This document shows positions 41,478 to 49,763 of a stretch of DNA of 64,000 nt, piece after piece. Location: NCBI RefSeq assembly GCF_001984575.1, contig NZ_LZNS01000001.1:5965464-6029463 (forward strand), written 5' to 3'. The notes under the pieces are model-generated. The model was not told the DNA's origin. It saw nothing but the letters and a program-made list of their open reading frames with translations, and searched no databases. The first letter of the stretch is position 1, and each line of letters opens with the position of its first letter. Origin of the DNA: Streptomyces sp. MP131-18. Lineage in GTDB: Bacteria; Actinomycetota; Actinomycetes; Streptomycetales; Streptomycetaceae. The translations under genes were made by a program, and so were the position numbers.

Positions 41478-44090
41478 ATGGACAAGCGGTACGAGGTTTT
41501 CTGTCTGGTCGACAGGCATTTCTACGAGGCCCCCGAACGCGCCACCGCGCAACTCGGCGGCGAGGGCCACCAGGAAGGGCTGTACGAAACGGCGCGGCGC
41601 GCCGTGCCGCAGGGCTGGTTCTCCGAACGCTTCGGTGATTGGCTGCACTTGCAGCCGCGTGATGCGGTCATGCCGCCGCAGGGCTGGAAAGTTCACGTAT
41701 CCGCCTGCCTCGACAACGCCGACAAGACCGCCGCGAAAGTCTGGGACTATTGCGTTCCCCGCCGCATTCCCTTCAAATTCGTACCGGCCGCGCATCTGCT
41801 CTACCTCCGCAACTCCAAATACGCCGGGCGTCATTCGAGCGGCAAGTTCGTCACGATCTACCCGGCCGACGAGGCGCGGCTGCGCGACGTGCTCACGGAG
41901 CTCGGCGACCTGCTCGCGGGGGAGCCGGGGCCCTACGTCCTGACCGATCTGCGCTGGGGGCGCGGCCCGCTGTACGTCCGCTACGGCGGCTTCGTCCCGC
42001 GCTTCTGCGACGACGGAACGGGCGCGGTGGTGCCCGCGATCGAGAACGCGGAGGGCCGACTGGTGCCCGACCGCCGCGGGCCGGCGTTCACCGTTCCCGA
42101 CTGGGTCACTCTGCCGCCGTTCCTCGCCCCGCACCTGGCGGCGCGCAACGGGGTCACGCTCGCGGACCTGCCGTACCGCATCGAGAGCGCGCTGCACTTC
42201 TCCAACGGCGGCGGCGTCTACCGCGGCACCGACCCGCGCACCGGCGAGGCGGTGGTGCTGAAGGAGGCGCGCCCGCACGCCGGTCTCGCCGCGGACGGCG
42301 CGGACGCCGTCACCCGGCTCCAGCGCGAGAAGGACGCCCTCGACCTGCTGGCCGGGCTCTCCGTGGCCCCGGCCGTGCGGGACTGGCTCACCGTCGGCGA
42401 CCACCGTTTCCTGGTGATGGACCACGTGCCGGGCCGCACGCTCAACTCGTTCTTCGCCGAACGCCACCCGCTGCTGGCCACGGACCCGGAACCGGCCGCC
42501 GTCGCCGACTACACCCGGTGGGCGCTGACGGTGCACGGCAACGTGGAACGGGCCGTCGCCGCCCTCCACGGCCGCGGCCTCGTCTTCAACGACCTGCACA
42601 TGTACAACATCATGGTCGGCCCCGACGGAACGTCCGTGACCCTGCTCGATTTCGAGGCGGCGGCCCCGGCCGGTGACGGCGTGCGGCAGATCGTCGCGCA
42701 CCCCGGCTTCGTGGCCCCGGCCGGCCGCACGGGCTTCGCCATCGACCGTTACGCGCTGGCCTGCCTGCGGCTCGCGCTGTTCCTGCCGATGACCACGCTG
42801 CTCGCGGTCGACCCGGCCAAAGCCGCGCATCTCGCGCGGGTGGCCGCCCGGGAGTTCCCCGACGTGCCCGGCGCGTTCTTCGACGAGGCCGTCGCCGAGA
42901 TCGAGGGCCGCCCCGGGACCGAGGTGGGGACGCCGCCGCGCGCCGCGCCGCCGTCGCCGGGCGACTGGCCCGCCGCCCGCGACTCCATGGCCCGCGCGAT
43001 CCTGGCCTCGGCCACCCCGGAACGCGACGACCGGCTGTTCCCCGGCGACATCGCCCAGTTCGCGCCCGGCGGCGGCCTGGGGCTCGCGCACGGCGCCGCG
43101 GGCGTGCTGTACGCGCTGGCCGAGACCGGCGTGGAGCGGTACGCGGAAGGCGAACGCTGGCTGCTGCGCCATGCCGCGGACCCGCCGCGCAACAGTCCGC
43201 TCGGCCTGTACGACGGCCTCTTCGGCGTCGTACACGCCCTGCACCGCCTCGGCCACACCCCGGCCGCGCTCGATCTCGCGTCCCGGGCGCTGGGCGAGGG
43301 CTGGGAGCGGCTGCCCGTCCACCTGTTCGGCGGTCTCGCCGGTATCGGCCTCGTGCTGGACGAACTGGCCGCCGACACCGGCAATCCGGCGCTCGCCGTG
43401 CACGCCGGGCGTGCGGCAGGTCTTGCCGCGGAACGGCTCGCGGCCCCGCCCGAGCCGCGCGGCCACCGGCGGGCCGGGCTGCTGTACGGCGCGTCCGGGG
43501 CGGCGCTGCTGTTCCTGCGCCGGTACGAACGGACCGGCGACGAACGGCTGCTCGCCCAGGCCGCCGACGCGCTGCGCCGCGACCTGGCGCACTGCCGGAC
43601 CGACCGTTCCGGCTCGCTGCTCGTCGACGAGGGCGACCGGCTCATGCCGTACCTCGGCGAGGGCAGCGTCGGCATCGCGGCCGTCCTGGACGACTACCGC
43701 GCCGCGGCCTTCGCGGCCGGCCGGCCCGCCGAGGAGGACCTGATACAGGTCGGCCGGCAGGTGCTGCCCGCGGCGCGGCTGCGGTACTACGCGCAGCCGG
43801 GGCTGTTCCGCGGCCGGGCCGGGATGATCTGGCACCTCTCACGCACCGGGGCCGCGGGGGCCGCCGCGCAGATCGAGGCGCTGGACTGGTACGCCATGGC
43901 CTACCGCGGCGAACTGGCTTTCCCCGGCGAGCAGATGATGCGCCTGTCCATGGACCTGGCGACCGGCACCGCCGGCTGCCTGCTGGCGCTCGGCGCCGCC
44001 CTGCACCCCGCCGGGGACGCCGGGGACGTCCCGCGGCTGCCCTTCCTGCCGCGTCCGCGGCACCCACAGACCCGGCCCCCGTCCGCCTGA
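41478..44090 (+). CDS. ramC: Class III lanthipeptide synthetase (LanKC)
   Basis: 870 aa, ATG with GGGAGGG upstream. Three modules: a lyase-like N-terminus (to about residue 220; YEVFCLVDRHFYE, KVHVSACLDNADK, KFVTIYPADE), a kinase domain (about 230-480; VVLKEARPHAG, catalytic loop LVFNDLHMYNIMVG, metal site LLDFEAA), and a C-terminal LanC-like toroid (about 500-840; GLAHGAAGVLYAL, GLYDGLFGVVHAL, LYGASGAALLFL). The Cys-Cys-His zinc ligands of LanC are absent, as in class III. It phosphorylates and dehydrates Ser in the precursor, then closes lanthionine or labionin rings. Confidence 0.95.
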   Translation: MDKRYEVFCLVDRHFYEAPERATAQLGGEGHQEGLYETARRAVPQGWFSERFGDWLHLQPRDAVMPPQGWKVHVSACLDNADKTAAKVWDYCVPRRIPFKFVPAAHLLYLRNSKYAGRHSSGKFVTIYPADEARLRDVLTELGDLLAGEPGPYVLTDLRWGRGPLYVRYGGFVPRFCDDGTGAVVPAIENAEGRLVPDRRGPAFTVPDWVTLPPFLAPHLAARNGVTLADLPYRIESALHFSNGGGVYRGTDPRTGEAVVLKEARPHAGLAADGADAVTRLQREKDALDLLAGLSVAPAVRDWLTVGDHRFLVMDHVPGRTLNSFFAERHPLLATDPEPAAVADYTRWALTVHGNVERAVAALHGRGLVFNDLHMYNIMVGPDGTSVTLLDFEAAAPAGDGVRQIVAHPGFVAPAGRTGFAIDRYALACLRLALFLPMTTLLAVDPAKAAHLARVAAREFPDVPGAFFDEAVAEIEGRPGTEVGTPPRAAPPSPGDWPAARDSMARAILASATPERDDRLFPGDIAQFAPGGGLGLAHGAAGVLYALAETGVERYAEGERWLLRHAADPPRNSPLGLYDGLFGVVHALHRLGHTPAALDLASRALGEGWERLPVHLFGGLAGIGLVLDELAADTGNPALAVHAGRAAGLAAERLAAPPEPRGHRRAGLLYGASGAALLFLRRYERTGDERLLAQAADALRRDLAHCRTDRSGSLLVDEGDRLMPYLGEGSVGIAAVLDDYRAAAFAAGRPAEEDLIQVGRQVLPAARLRYYAQPGLFRGRAGMIWHLSRTGAAGAAAQIEALDWYAMAYRGELAFPGEQMMRLSMDLATGTAGCLLALGAALHPAGDAGDVPRLPFLPRPRHPQTRPPSA

Positions 44091-44110
44091 CGGGACGCCG
44101 TGGGCACGAC

Positions 44111-44142
44111 CGCACCACCAACGCACCACCACGCACCACCAA
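44111..44142 (+). repeat. Three tandem CGCACCACCA(A) units before the precursor gene
   Basis: Units at 44111-44121, 44122-44131 and 44132-44142 (11, 10 and 11 bp). They fill most of the 83-bp gap between synthetase and precursor. They may be polymerase slippage debris, or an unstructured C-rich leader that aids translation of the precursor. Confidence 0.6.
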
Positions 44143-44173
44143 CCCGAGTATTCGCCCGAGGAGAGGAACTGCC

Positions 44174-44314
44174 ATGTCGCTTCTTGACCTGCAGAGCATG
44201 GAGCCCGAGACGGCCACCGATGGCGGTGGCGGTGGCGGCGGTGGCGACATCAGCAGCGTCAGCCTGCTGATCTGCGACACCCACAGCTCCAACAGCGTCA
44301 TTCTCTGTCTCTGA
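44174..44314 (+). CDS. ramS: Class III lanthipeptide precursor (SapB/AmfS type)
   Basis: 46 codons, GAGGAGAGG about eight bases upstream. The leader starts MSLLDLQSMEPE, with the LDLQ box recognised by class III synthetases. After eight consecutive glycines comes the core DISSVSLLICDTHSSNSVILCL (split: DISSVSLLIC and DTHSSNSVILCL). It contains two S-xx-S-xxx-C motifs, Ser27/Ser30/Cys34 and Ser38/Ser41/Cys45, so two lanthionine or labionin rings are predicted, as in SapB. The peptide is likely a surfactant morphogen for aerial hyphae. Cleavage probably falls at or near the polyglycine. Confidence 0.95.
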   Translation: MSLLDLQSMEPETATDGGGGGGGGDISSVSLLICDTHSSNSVILCL

Positions 44315-44415
44315 TTCCGTTCCGGGGCAGCCCGGCGGATTCCGCGGCCCCGCGCACACCGCGCGGGGCCGCGCCCGTTCCCGGCCCAACCGTTCCGAAG
44401 GAGCCGCGACCGCCC

Positions 44416-46161
44416 ATGCCCCAGACCCCCGCGGAACCGACCCCCGCGGAACCGGCCCCGGCCGGCCCGACTCTGCGCGCCACCGCCAGGCACGGCGCCG
44501 CGCGCATGGCCGTGCTGTGCCTGCTCGCCCTGGCCGGCGCGGGCGCCGCGCTCGCGCTGCCCGCCGCGCTCGGCCGCGCCCTCGACCTGCTGCTGACCTC
44601 GGGTGACGCGGTCACCGGCTGGAGCCTGCTGAGCGCCGCCCTGATCTGCGGCCAGGCCGCGCTCGGCGCTGTCACCACCGTCCTGACGGCGAGCGCCGAC
44701 GCCCGCGCCGCCGCCTGGCTGCGCGGCCGGCTCCTGCGGCGGCTGCTCGCCGCCGGGCCCGGCGCCGCCGACCGCTTCCCGCACGGCGACCTCGTCACAC
44801 GCGCAGGCGGCAACGCCGTCCACGCGGGCGCCGCGCCCGCCGCGCTGGCCGCGGCGGTGGCCGCCGCGGTGACCCCGGCCGGAGCCGTCGTCGCCCTCGC
44901 GCTCACCGACCCGCGGCTCGCCCTGGTCTTCCTCGCCGGGCTGCCGCTGCTCGCGCTGCTGCTGCGGGCGTTCGCCCGGTCCGCGGGCGACGCGTTCGCG
45001 GACTACCAGCACTGCCAGGCCGATATCGCCGGCCGCCTGGTGGACGCGCTGCGCGGCGCCAGAACGATCGCCGCCGCGGGCACCGAACGCGCGGAACGCC
45101 GCCGCATCCTCGCCCCGCTGCCCGGCCTCGGCGCCCACGGACACCGCATGTGGCGGGTCACCGCCCGCGCCACCGCCCGCGCCGCCCTGCTCACCCCGCT
45201 CCTGACGCTGTCCGTCGTCGCGACCGGCGGGCTGCTGCTCGCCGCCGGGGACCTCAGCGTCGGCGGGCTCCTCGCGGTCGCCAGGTACGCGGCGCTGGCC
45301 GCCGGCATCGGCCTGTTCGTCGGCCACCTCAACCGCCTCGTGCGCGCCCGCGCCGCGGCCCGGCGCGTCGGCGAGGTGCTGGCCGTTCCCCCGCCGCGGT
45401 ACGGCGCGCGGACGCTGCCCGCGGACGGCCCCGGGCGGCTGGAGTGCCGCGGGGTGACGGCCCGCCGCGGCGGGCGCGAGGTGCTGCGCGGCCTGGACCT
45501 CGTGGTGCCGGGCGGCACCACCGTGGCGCTCGTCGGCCGTTCCGGCGCGGGCAAGTCGCTGCTCGCCGCGCTCGCCGGCCGCCTGGCCGAGCCGGACGGC
45601 GGCGGCATCCTGCTGGACGGCGTGCCCCTCGCCGACCTCGACCGGGACGCCCTGCGCGGCGCCGTGGGCTACGCGTTCGAACGGCCCGCGCTGGTCGGCG
45701 GCACCCTCGCCGGCACCATCGGCCTCGGCCCCGGGCCCGCCCCGCCGCCCCGCGCGCACGTCGAGGCCGCGGCCGTGGCCGCGCGCGCCGACGGGTTCGT
45801 CCGGATGCTGCCCGAGGGCTACGCGACCCGCTGCGCCGACGTGCCGCTGTCCGGCGGGGAGCTGCAACGGCTCGGCCTGGCCCGCGCGTTCGCGCACGGC
45901 GGGCGGCTGCTGATCCTGGACGACGCGACGTCGAGCCTGGACACGGTCACCGAACTGCACGTCGCGCGCGCCCTGGCCGCGCACTCCGCGGCCCGCACCC
46001 GCCTGATCGTCGCCCACCGCGCCGGTTCCGCGGCGCGCGCCGACCTGGTGGCCTGGCTGGACGACGGCCGCATCCGCGCCCTCGGGCCCCACCGCGAACT
46101 GTGGCGGCGCGCCGACTACCGGGCGCTGTGGGCGGGGGAGCAGGTGGCCGCGGATGCGTGA
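44416..46161 (+). CDS. ramA: Lanthipeptide ABC exporter, half 1
   Basis: 581 aa fused membrane and ATPase half-transporter. Six hydrophobic segments in the first 330 residues. ATPase: Walker A GRSGAGKSLL, signature LSGGELQRLG, Walker B LLILDDATSSLD, and switch His in IVAHRAGS. No peptidase domain, so it exports but does not cut the leader. Pairs with the overlapping downstream gene to make a heterodimer for the SapB-like peptide. Confidence 0.92.
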   Translation: MPQTPAEPTPAEPAPAGPTLRATARHGAARMAVLCLLALAGAGAALALPAALGRALDLLLTSGDAVTGWSLLSAALICGQAALGAVTTVLTASADARAAAWLRGRLLRRLLAAGPGAADRFPHGDLVTRAGGNAVHAGAAPAALAAAVAAAVTPAGAVVALALTDPRLALVFLAGLPLLALLLRAFARSAGDAFADYQHCQADIAGRLVDALRGARTIAAAGTERAERRRILAPLPGLGAHGHRMWRVTARATARAALLTPLLTLSVVATGGLLLAAGDLSVGGLLAVARYAALAAGIGLFVGHLNRLVRARAAARRVGEVLAVPPPRYGARTLPADGPGRLECRGVTARRGGREVLRGLDLVVPGGTTVALVGRSGAGKSLLAALAGRLAEPDGGGILLDGVPLADLDRDALRGAVGYAFERPALVGGTLAGTIGLGPGPAPPPRAHVEAAAVAARADGFVRMLPEGYATRCADVPLSGGELQRLGLARAFAHGGRLLILDDATSSLDTVTELHVARALAAHSAARTRLIVAHRAGSAARADLVAWLDDGRIRALGPHRELWRRADYRALWAGEQVAADA

Positions 46162-48013
46162 CCACGGGGCCTTCGCGTTCCTGCGGCGCCGCCGCCGCGC
46201 CCTGGCCGCCCTCGCGGCCTGGTCGCTGCTGCCCGCCGCGCAGACGTTCCTCCTCGGCTACGGGCTCGCGCGCGCCCTGGACGACGGGTTCCTGGCCGGG
46301 CGCACCGGGGTGGGCCTCGGCTGGCTGGCCGCGGCCGCCGCCGGTGCGGCGGCGGGCGCGTTCGGCACCGGCCGCGTGCACCGGGCGGTGGGCGCGCTCG
46401 CCGAGCCGCTGCGCGACCAGCTGGTGCGCGAGGTCGTCGCCCGGGGGCTGCACCGCGCGGTGCGGGCCGGCCGCCCGGACGGCGGCACCGCCGACGTCTC
46501 CCGCCTGACCCACCAGGTGGAGATCGCCCGCGACAGCTTCGCGGGGCTGATCCTGGTGCTCCAGATGTTCCTGTGCACGGCCGCGGGCGCCCTGGCAGGC
46601 CTGGCCTGGCTCGCGCCGGTGCTGCTGCCGTTCGTGCTGGGGCCGCTGGCGCTGGCCCTGGCCGTCTTCTGCTGGTCGCTGCGTCCCCTGGCCAGGCGGC
46701 AGCGCGCCGTGCTGGTCGCGGACGAGGCGCTGGCCGACGCGTTCGGTGCGACCGTCGCGGGGCTGCGGGACGTCACGGCCGCGGGCGCGGAGGAACGGAC
46801 CGCCGCGGGCGTCGCGGCGCGCGTCGACGCGGAGCTGGCCGCCGCCCTCGCCCTGGGCCGCTGGGGCGCGGTGCGGGTGGTGGCCGTGGCGATCGGCGGT
46901 CATCTCCCGGTGCTGCTGCTGCTGTTCCTCGGCCCGTGGCTGCTGCGCAACGGCGTCACGCCCGGCGGGCTGCTCGGCGCCCTCACGTTCGTCACCCAGG
47001 CGCTGCTGCCCGCGCTCCAGGCGCTGATCGGAGGCATCGGCAGCGCCGGAACCCGGCTCGCCGTGGTGCTCACCCGCCTGCGCGGCGACCCCCTGCCGCC
47101 GGACGGCCCGCCGCCGGACGGCCCGCCGCGCGCCGCCCCGCCGCAGGACGGCCCGTCGCTCGCCGCCGGTCGGCGGGCGCGGGCGCCGCGCGGGAACGCG
47201 GTGGAGCTGCGCGGCGTCACCTTCGCCTACGGCGGCCGGGCCACGCCGGTCCTCGACGGCGTCGACCTGGCCGTGCCCGCGGGGCAGCACCTGGCCGTCG
47301 TCGGGCCGAGCGGCGCGGGCAAGTCGACGCTCGCGGCGCTGGCCGCCGGGCTGCTCGCGCCGCGGGCCGGCCAGGTGCGGCTGTGCGGCGAGCCGGTCGC
47401 CGGGCGCGGGGCCGCCGACCTGGCCGCGCTGCGGGTGCTGATCCCGCAGGAGGCGTACGTCTTCGGCGGCAGCGTCGCCGACAACCTCGGCTGCCTGCAC
47501 CCCGGGCCGCCGGGCGACGCGGCGCTGCTCGCCGCGGTCGGGGCCGTCGGCGCGGAGGAACTCGTGGACCGCCTCGGCGGCCCAGGCGGAACGGTCGATC
47601 CGGCGGCACTGTCCGCGGGCGAACGCCAACTGATCGCGCTGGCCCGGGCGTTCCTCTCGACCGCCCCGGTCGTCCTGCTCGACGAGGCGACCTGCCACCT
47701 GGACCCGGCCGCGGAGGCGCGCGCCGAACGCGCCTTCGCGGCCCGCCCAGGCGGCACGCTCGTCGTCATCGCCCACCGCATCAGCTCGGCCCGCAGGGCG
47801 GAACGGGCGCTCGTGCTCGACGGCGCGGACCTGCTCACCGGCACCCCGCGCGACCTGCTCACCCGCTCCGCCCTGTTCCGCGACCTGGCCGCGGGCTGGT
47901 CAGACCCAGCCGGCGCCCCTGGCGATGCGGATGGCGTCGACCCGGTTCCTGGCGCCGGTCTTGCGTATCACCGCGGCGAGGTAGTTGCGCACCGTTCCCT
48001 CCGCAAGCCATAA
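46154..48013 (+). CDS. ramB: Lanthipeptide ABC exporter, half 2, with antisense-overlap tail
   Basis: 619 aa; its ATG overlaps the previous stop by eight bases. Membrane half plus ATPase: GPSGAGKSTL, signature degenerate (LSAGERQLIAL), Walker B VVLLDEATCHLD, IAHRISS. A proline-rich linker contains PPDGPPPDGPPR. The natural end of such exporters is near LFRDLAAGW, about 47,900. From there the frame stays open for 38 codons that are antisense to the ramR-like gene, so the C-terminal tail is an artefact of a lost stop. Confidence 0.9.
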   Translation: MRDHGAFAFLRRRRRALAALAAWSLLPAAQTFLLGYGLARALDDGFLAGRTGVGLGWLAAAAAGAAAGAFGTGRVHRAVGALAEPLRDQLVREVVARGLHRAVRAGRPDGGTADVSRLTHQVEIARDSFAGLILVLQMFLCTAAGALAGLAWLAPVLLPFVLGPLALALAVFCWSLRPLARRQRAVLVADEALADAFGATVAGLRDVTAAGAEERTAAGVAARVDAELAAALALGRWGAVRVVAVAIGGHLPVLLLLFLGPWLLRNGVTPGGLLGALTFVTQALLPALQALIGGIGSAGTRLAVVLTRLRGDPLPPDGPPPDGPPRAAPPQDGPSLAAGRRARAPRGNAVELRGVTFAYGGRATPVLDGVDLAVPAGQHLAVVGPSGAGKSTLAALAAGLLAPRAGQVRLCGEPVAGRGAADLAALRVLIPQEAYVFGGSVADNLGCLHPGPPGDAALLAAVGAVGAEELVDRLGGPGGTVDPAALSAGERQLIALARAFLSTAPVVLLDEATCHLDPAAEARAERAFAARPGGTLVVIAHRISSARRAERALVLDGADLLTGTPRDLLTRSALFRDLAAGWSDPAGAPGDADGVDPVPGAGLAYHRGEVVAHRSLRKP

Positions 48014-48505
48014 CTCCCCGGCGATCTCCGGCACCGGGGCGCCGTCCGCGGCCAGGGACAGAACGCGCAGCTCGCGCGGGGTCAGCGGCATGCGGGAGGC
48101 GCTGAGGAAGTCGTAGGCCAGGGCGTCGTCCACGTAACGGCCGCCCTTGGCGACCGTGCGGATGGCGTCGAGCAGGCGCTGCGGTGCGGCCTCCTTGCTG
48201 ACGTAGCCGAGCGCGCGCGCCTCGAAGGCCCGGTGCAGCAGGCCGGGTCTGCCGGCCGGGGCCAGTACCACCAGGCCGTGGTCCTCCGGGTCGTAGAGCC
48301 GGTGCGGCGCCGCGGCGTCCGCCAGCCGGGCGAACCCGGCGCAGGTCGCGTCGACGAGCCAGACGGCCTCCTGGCGGTGCGGCTCCATCCGTGCCCATTC
48401 TTCCCAGGACGCGGGAATGACGTCGATGTCCTCCTCCGCACCGAGCAGTGAGGTCAGCGCGCAGCGCAGCAAGGTGTCATCGTGCACGAACAGCAACCGG
48501 ATCAC
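47900..48505 (-). CDS. ramR: RamR/AmfR-like response regulator
   Basis: 201 aa, GTG with AAGGAGG eight bases upstream. An N-terminal receiver-like domain (LLFVHDDTLLRCALTSLLG; likely acceptor Asp in VWLVDATCAG) and a C-terminal LuxR HTH (MPLTPRELRVLSLAADGAPVPEIAGELWLAEGTVRNYLAAVIRKTG). The usual receiver residues are partly replaced, as in RamR, which works without a partner kinase. It lies at the end of the lanthipeptide cluster, convergent with the exporter, and should activate the cluster. Confidence 0.92.
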   Translation of the reverse strand: MIRLLFVHDDTLLRCALTSLLGAEEDIDVIPASWEEWARMEPHRQEAVWLVDATCAGFARLADAAAPHRLYDPEDHGLVVLAPAGRPGLLHRAFEARALGYVSKEAAPQRLLDAIRTVAKGGRYVDDALAYDFLSASRMPLTPRELRVLSLAADGAPVPEIAGELWLAEGTVRNYLAAVIRKTGARNRVDAIRIARGAGWV

Positions 48506-48900
48506 GTGTGGTGCCTCCTTGGGCGGTGACTCGGACTCGTCCCTCGACCACCTAGTTTCCTCATATCCGTGCCCTGCGGTCCGGGGAACGCCGACCCGGC
48601 CCGGTATGGGCAGGAAGCACGCCGGGGCGCACGGGGGCGCACGGAAGAAATGCGGCCCGCGTATTCCGGACAGTTTTCCGGGGCACCGGCGGGAAAACGC
48701 GTCCAACGGGGGGCATTTTCCCCGGGCAATTTCCTGCCCGATACCACGGAATTGCGTTCGGCGGGGCCCGAATGCGGAATCACGCGTAATGCGGAAACGG
48801 GGGGAGCGGGCCGTCCGGACGGCGCCGGGGCAGGGCCGGCGGGCAGAGCCGACGAGGCTCAGGCGGCGGGACTCGGCCGCCGGGACTCAGGCGGCGGGGC
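48506..48900. promoter_or_regulatory. ramR upstream region
   Basis: 395 bp with no supported gene, somewhat AT-richer than its surroundings. Inverted repeats: CGGGCA/TGCCCG (48723-48740) and TTTTCC/GGAAAA around 48672-48694. This is the promoter region of the ramR-like gene and could carry developmental regulator sites. No exact consensus was recognised. Confidence 0.4.
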
Positions 48901-48911
48901 TCAGGCGGTGG
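48856..48911. repeat. Four tandem 14-bp units at the DedA 3' end
   Basis: Four copies of GGCTCAGGCGGCGG-type units: 48856-48869, 48870-48883 (most diverged), 48884-48897, 48898-48911. The DedA stop codon is in the last unit. A local slippage duplication, maybe placing extra stop codons or hairpin-forming sequence at the transcript end. Confidence 0.75.
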
Positions 48912-49566
48912 GTGCCGCCGTGGAGGTGGCCGCGGCGCCCTTGGCGGGCGCGCGGCGCAGCAGGCGGACGGCGACGGCGCCCGCCGCGATCAGGGCCACC
49001 ATCGACAGGCCGGTGCTGAACCAGCTGGCGCCCAGCAGCTGACCGCCGAGGTAGCCGATGCCGACGCTGTACCCGGTCCACACCACGGCCGCGAGCGCCG
49101 ACCAGGGCAGGAAGTCCCGCGTGCGCCGCTGGGCCACGCCCGCGCCGAGGCTGACCACGGCGCGTCCGGCCGGGGCGAACCTGGCCAGCACGACCAGCGG
49201 CCCGCCGCCGCGGACCAGGGCGGACTCCAGCCGCTTGTGGGCGGCGGACAGCCGCCGCGAGCGCGCGATGGCGCTGTCGAAGCGGCGCCCGCCGCGGAGC
49301 GCGAGCCGGTAGGCGAGCAGGTCGCCGACGATCGAGGCGCTGGTGGCGCACAGGACGAGCACGAGCAGGTGCGGCAGCCGGGGGTCGGCGGAGCCGGGCC
49401 CGGGCAGGCCCGCGACATCGGCGGCGGCGCCGGCGGCCACGGTGGCCGCGGTCACGACCAGCGCGCCGCTGGGCAGGAGCGGCACGAAGACGTCGAGCAG
49501 GATGGAGGCGGCGACGATCACGTAGATCCACGGGGCGTACAGCAGTATCCCCAAGGTCTCCTGCAC
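48901..49566 (-). CDS. DedA / SNARE-associated membrane protein
   Basis: 221 aa from GTG 49566 (GGGGA just upstream); an upstream GTG at 49632 would add 22 residues. Hydrophobic segments and the DedA motifs FVPLLPSGALVV and RFAPAGRAVVSLGAGV, with the conserved Arg and Gly of the family, then WSALAAVVWTGYSVGIGYLGG. DedA proteins are lipid scramblase-like or proton-coupled transporters involved in envelope maintenance. Divergent from the SOD gene. Confidence 0.85.
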   Translation of the reverse strand: MQETLGILLYAPWIYVIVAASILLDVFVPLLPSGALVVTAATVAAGAAADVAGLPGPGSADPRLPHLLVLVLCATSASIVGDLLAYRLALRGGRRFDSAIARSRRLSAAHKRLESALVRGGGPLVVLARFAPAGRAVVSLGAGVAQRRTRDFLPWSALAAVVWTGYSVGIGYLGGQLLGASWFSTGLSMVALIAAGAVAVRLLRRAPAKGAAATSTAAPTA

Positions 49567-49763
49567 GGTGTCCCCGATTCCCCTGTCCGGTGCCGTGTGC
49601 GGCTGCGTGTTCGATCTGACGCGCTCTTGCACGGCTTTGGTTCCGCCGTACAGCGTACGCCTGGGTCCTCCGCGCGGTGCACGCGGGTGCGTGTGGTGGG
49701 CATCTCAAAGTCTGCACTGTGCAGGGTGAACCGGGGGAAGGCAATCACCATGAAGGAGATCGG

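Noticed and set aside
41478..44090. LanKC C-terminal domain lacks Cys-Cys-His zinc ligands, so maybe broken
   Set aside because: Absence of zinc ligands is normal for class III synthetases.
41478..48505. bldA (TTA codon) control of the lanthipeptide cluster
   Set aside because: No in-frame TTA was noticed in the cluster genes.
48569..49042. Open plus-strand frame upstream of and overlapping DedA
   Set aside because: Low-complexity Arg/Gly/Ala reading antisense to DedA, no domain and no ribosome site.
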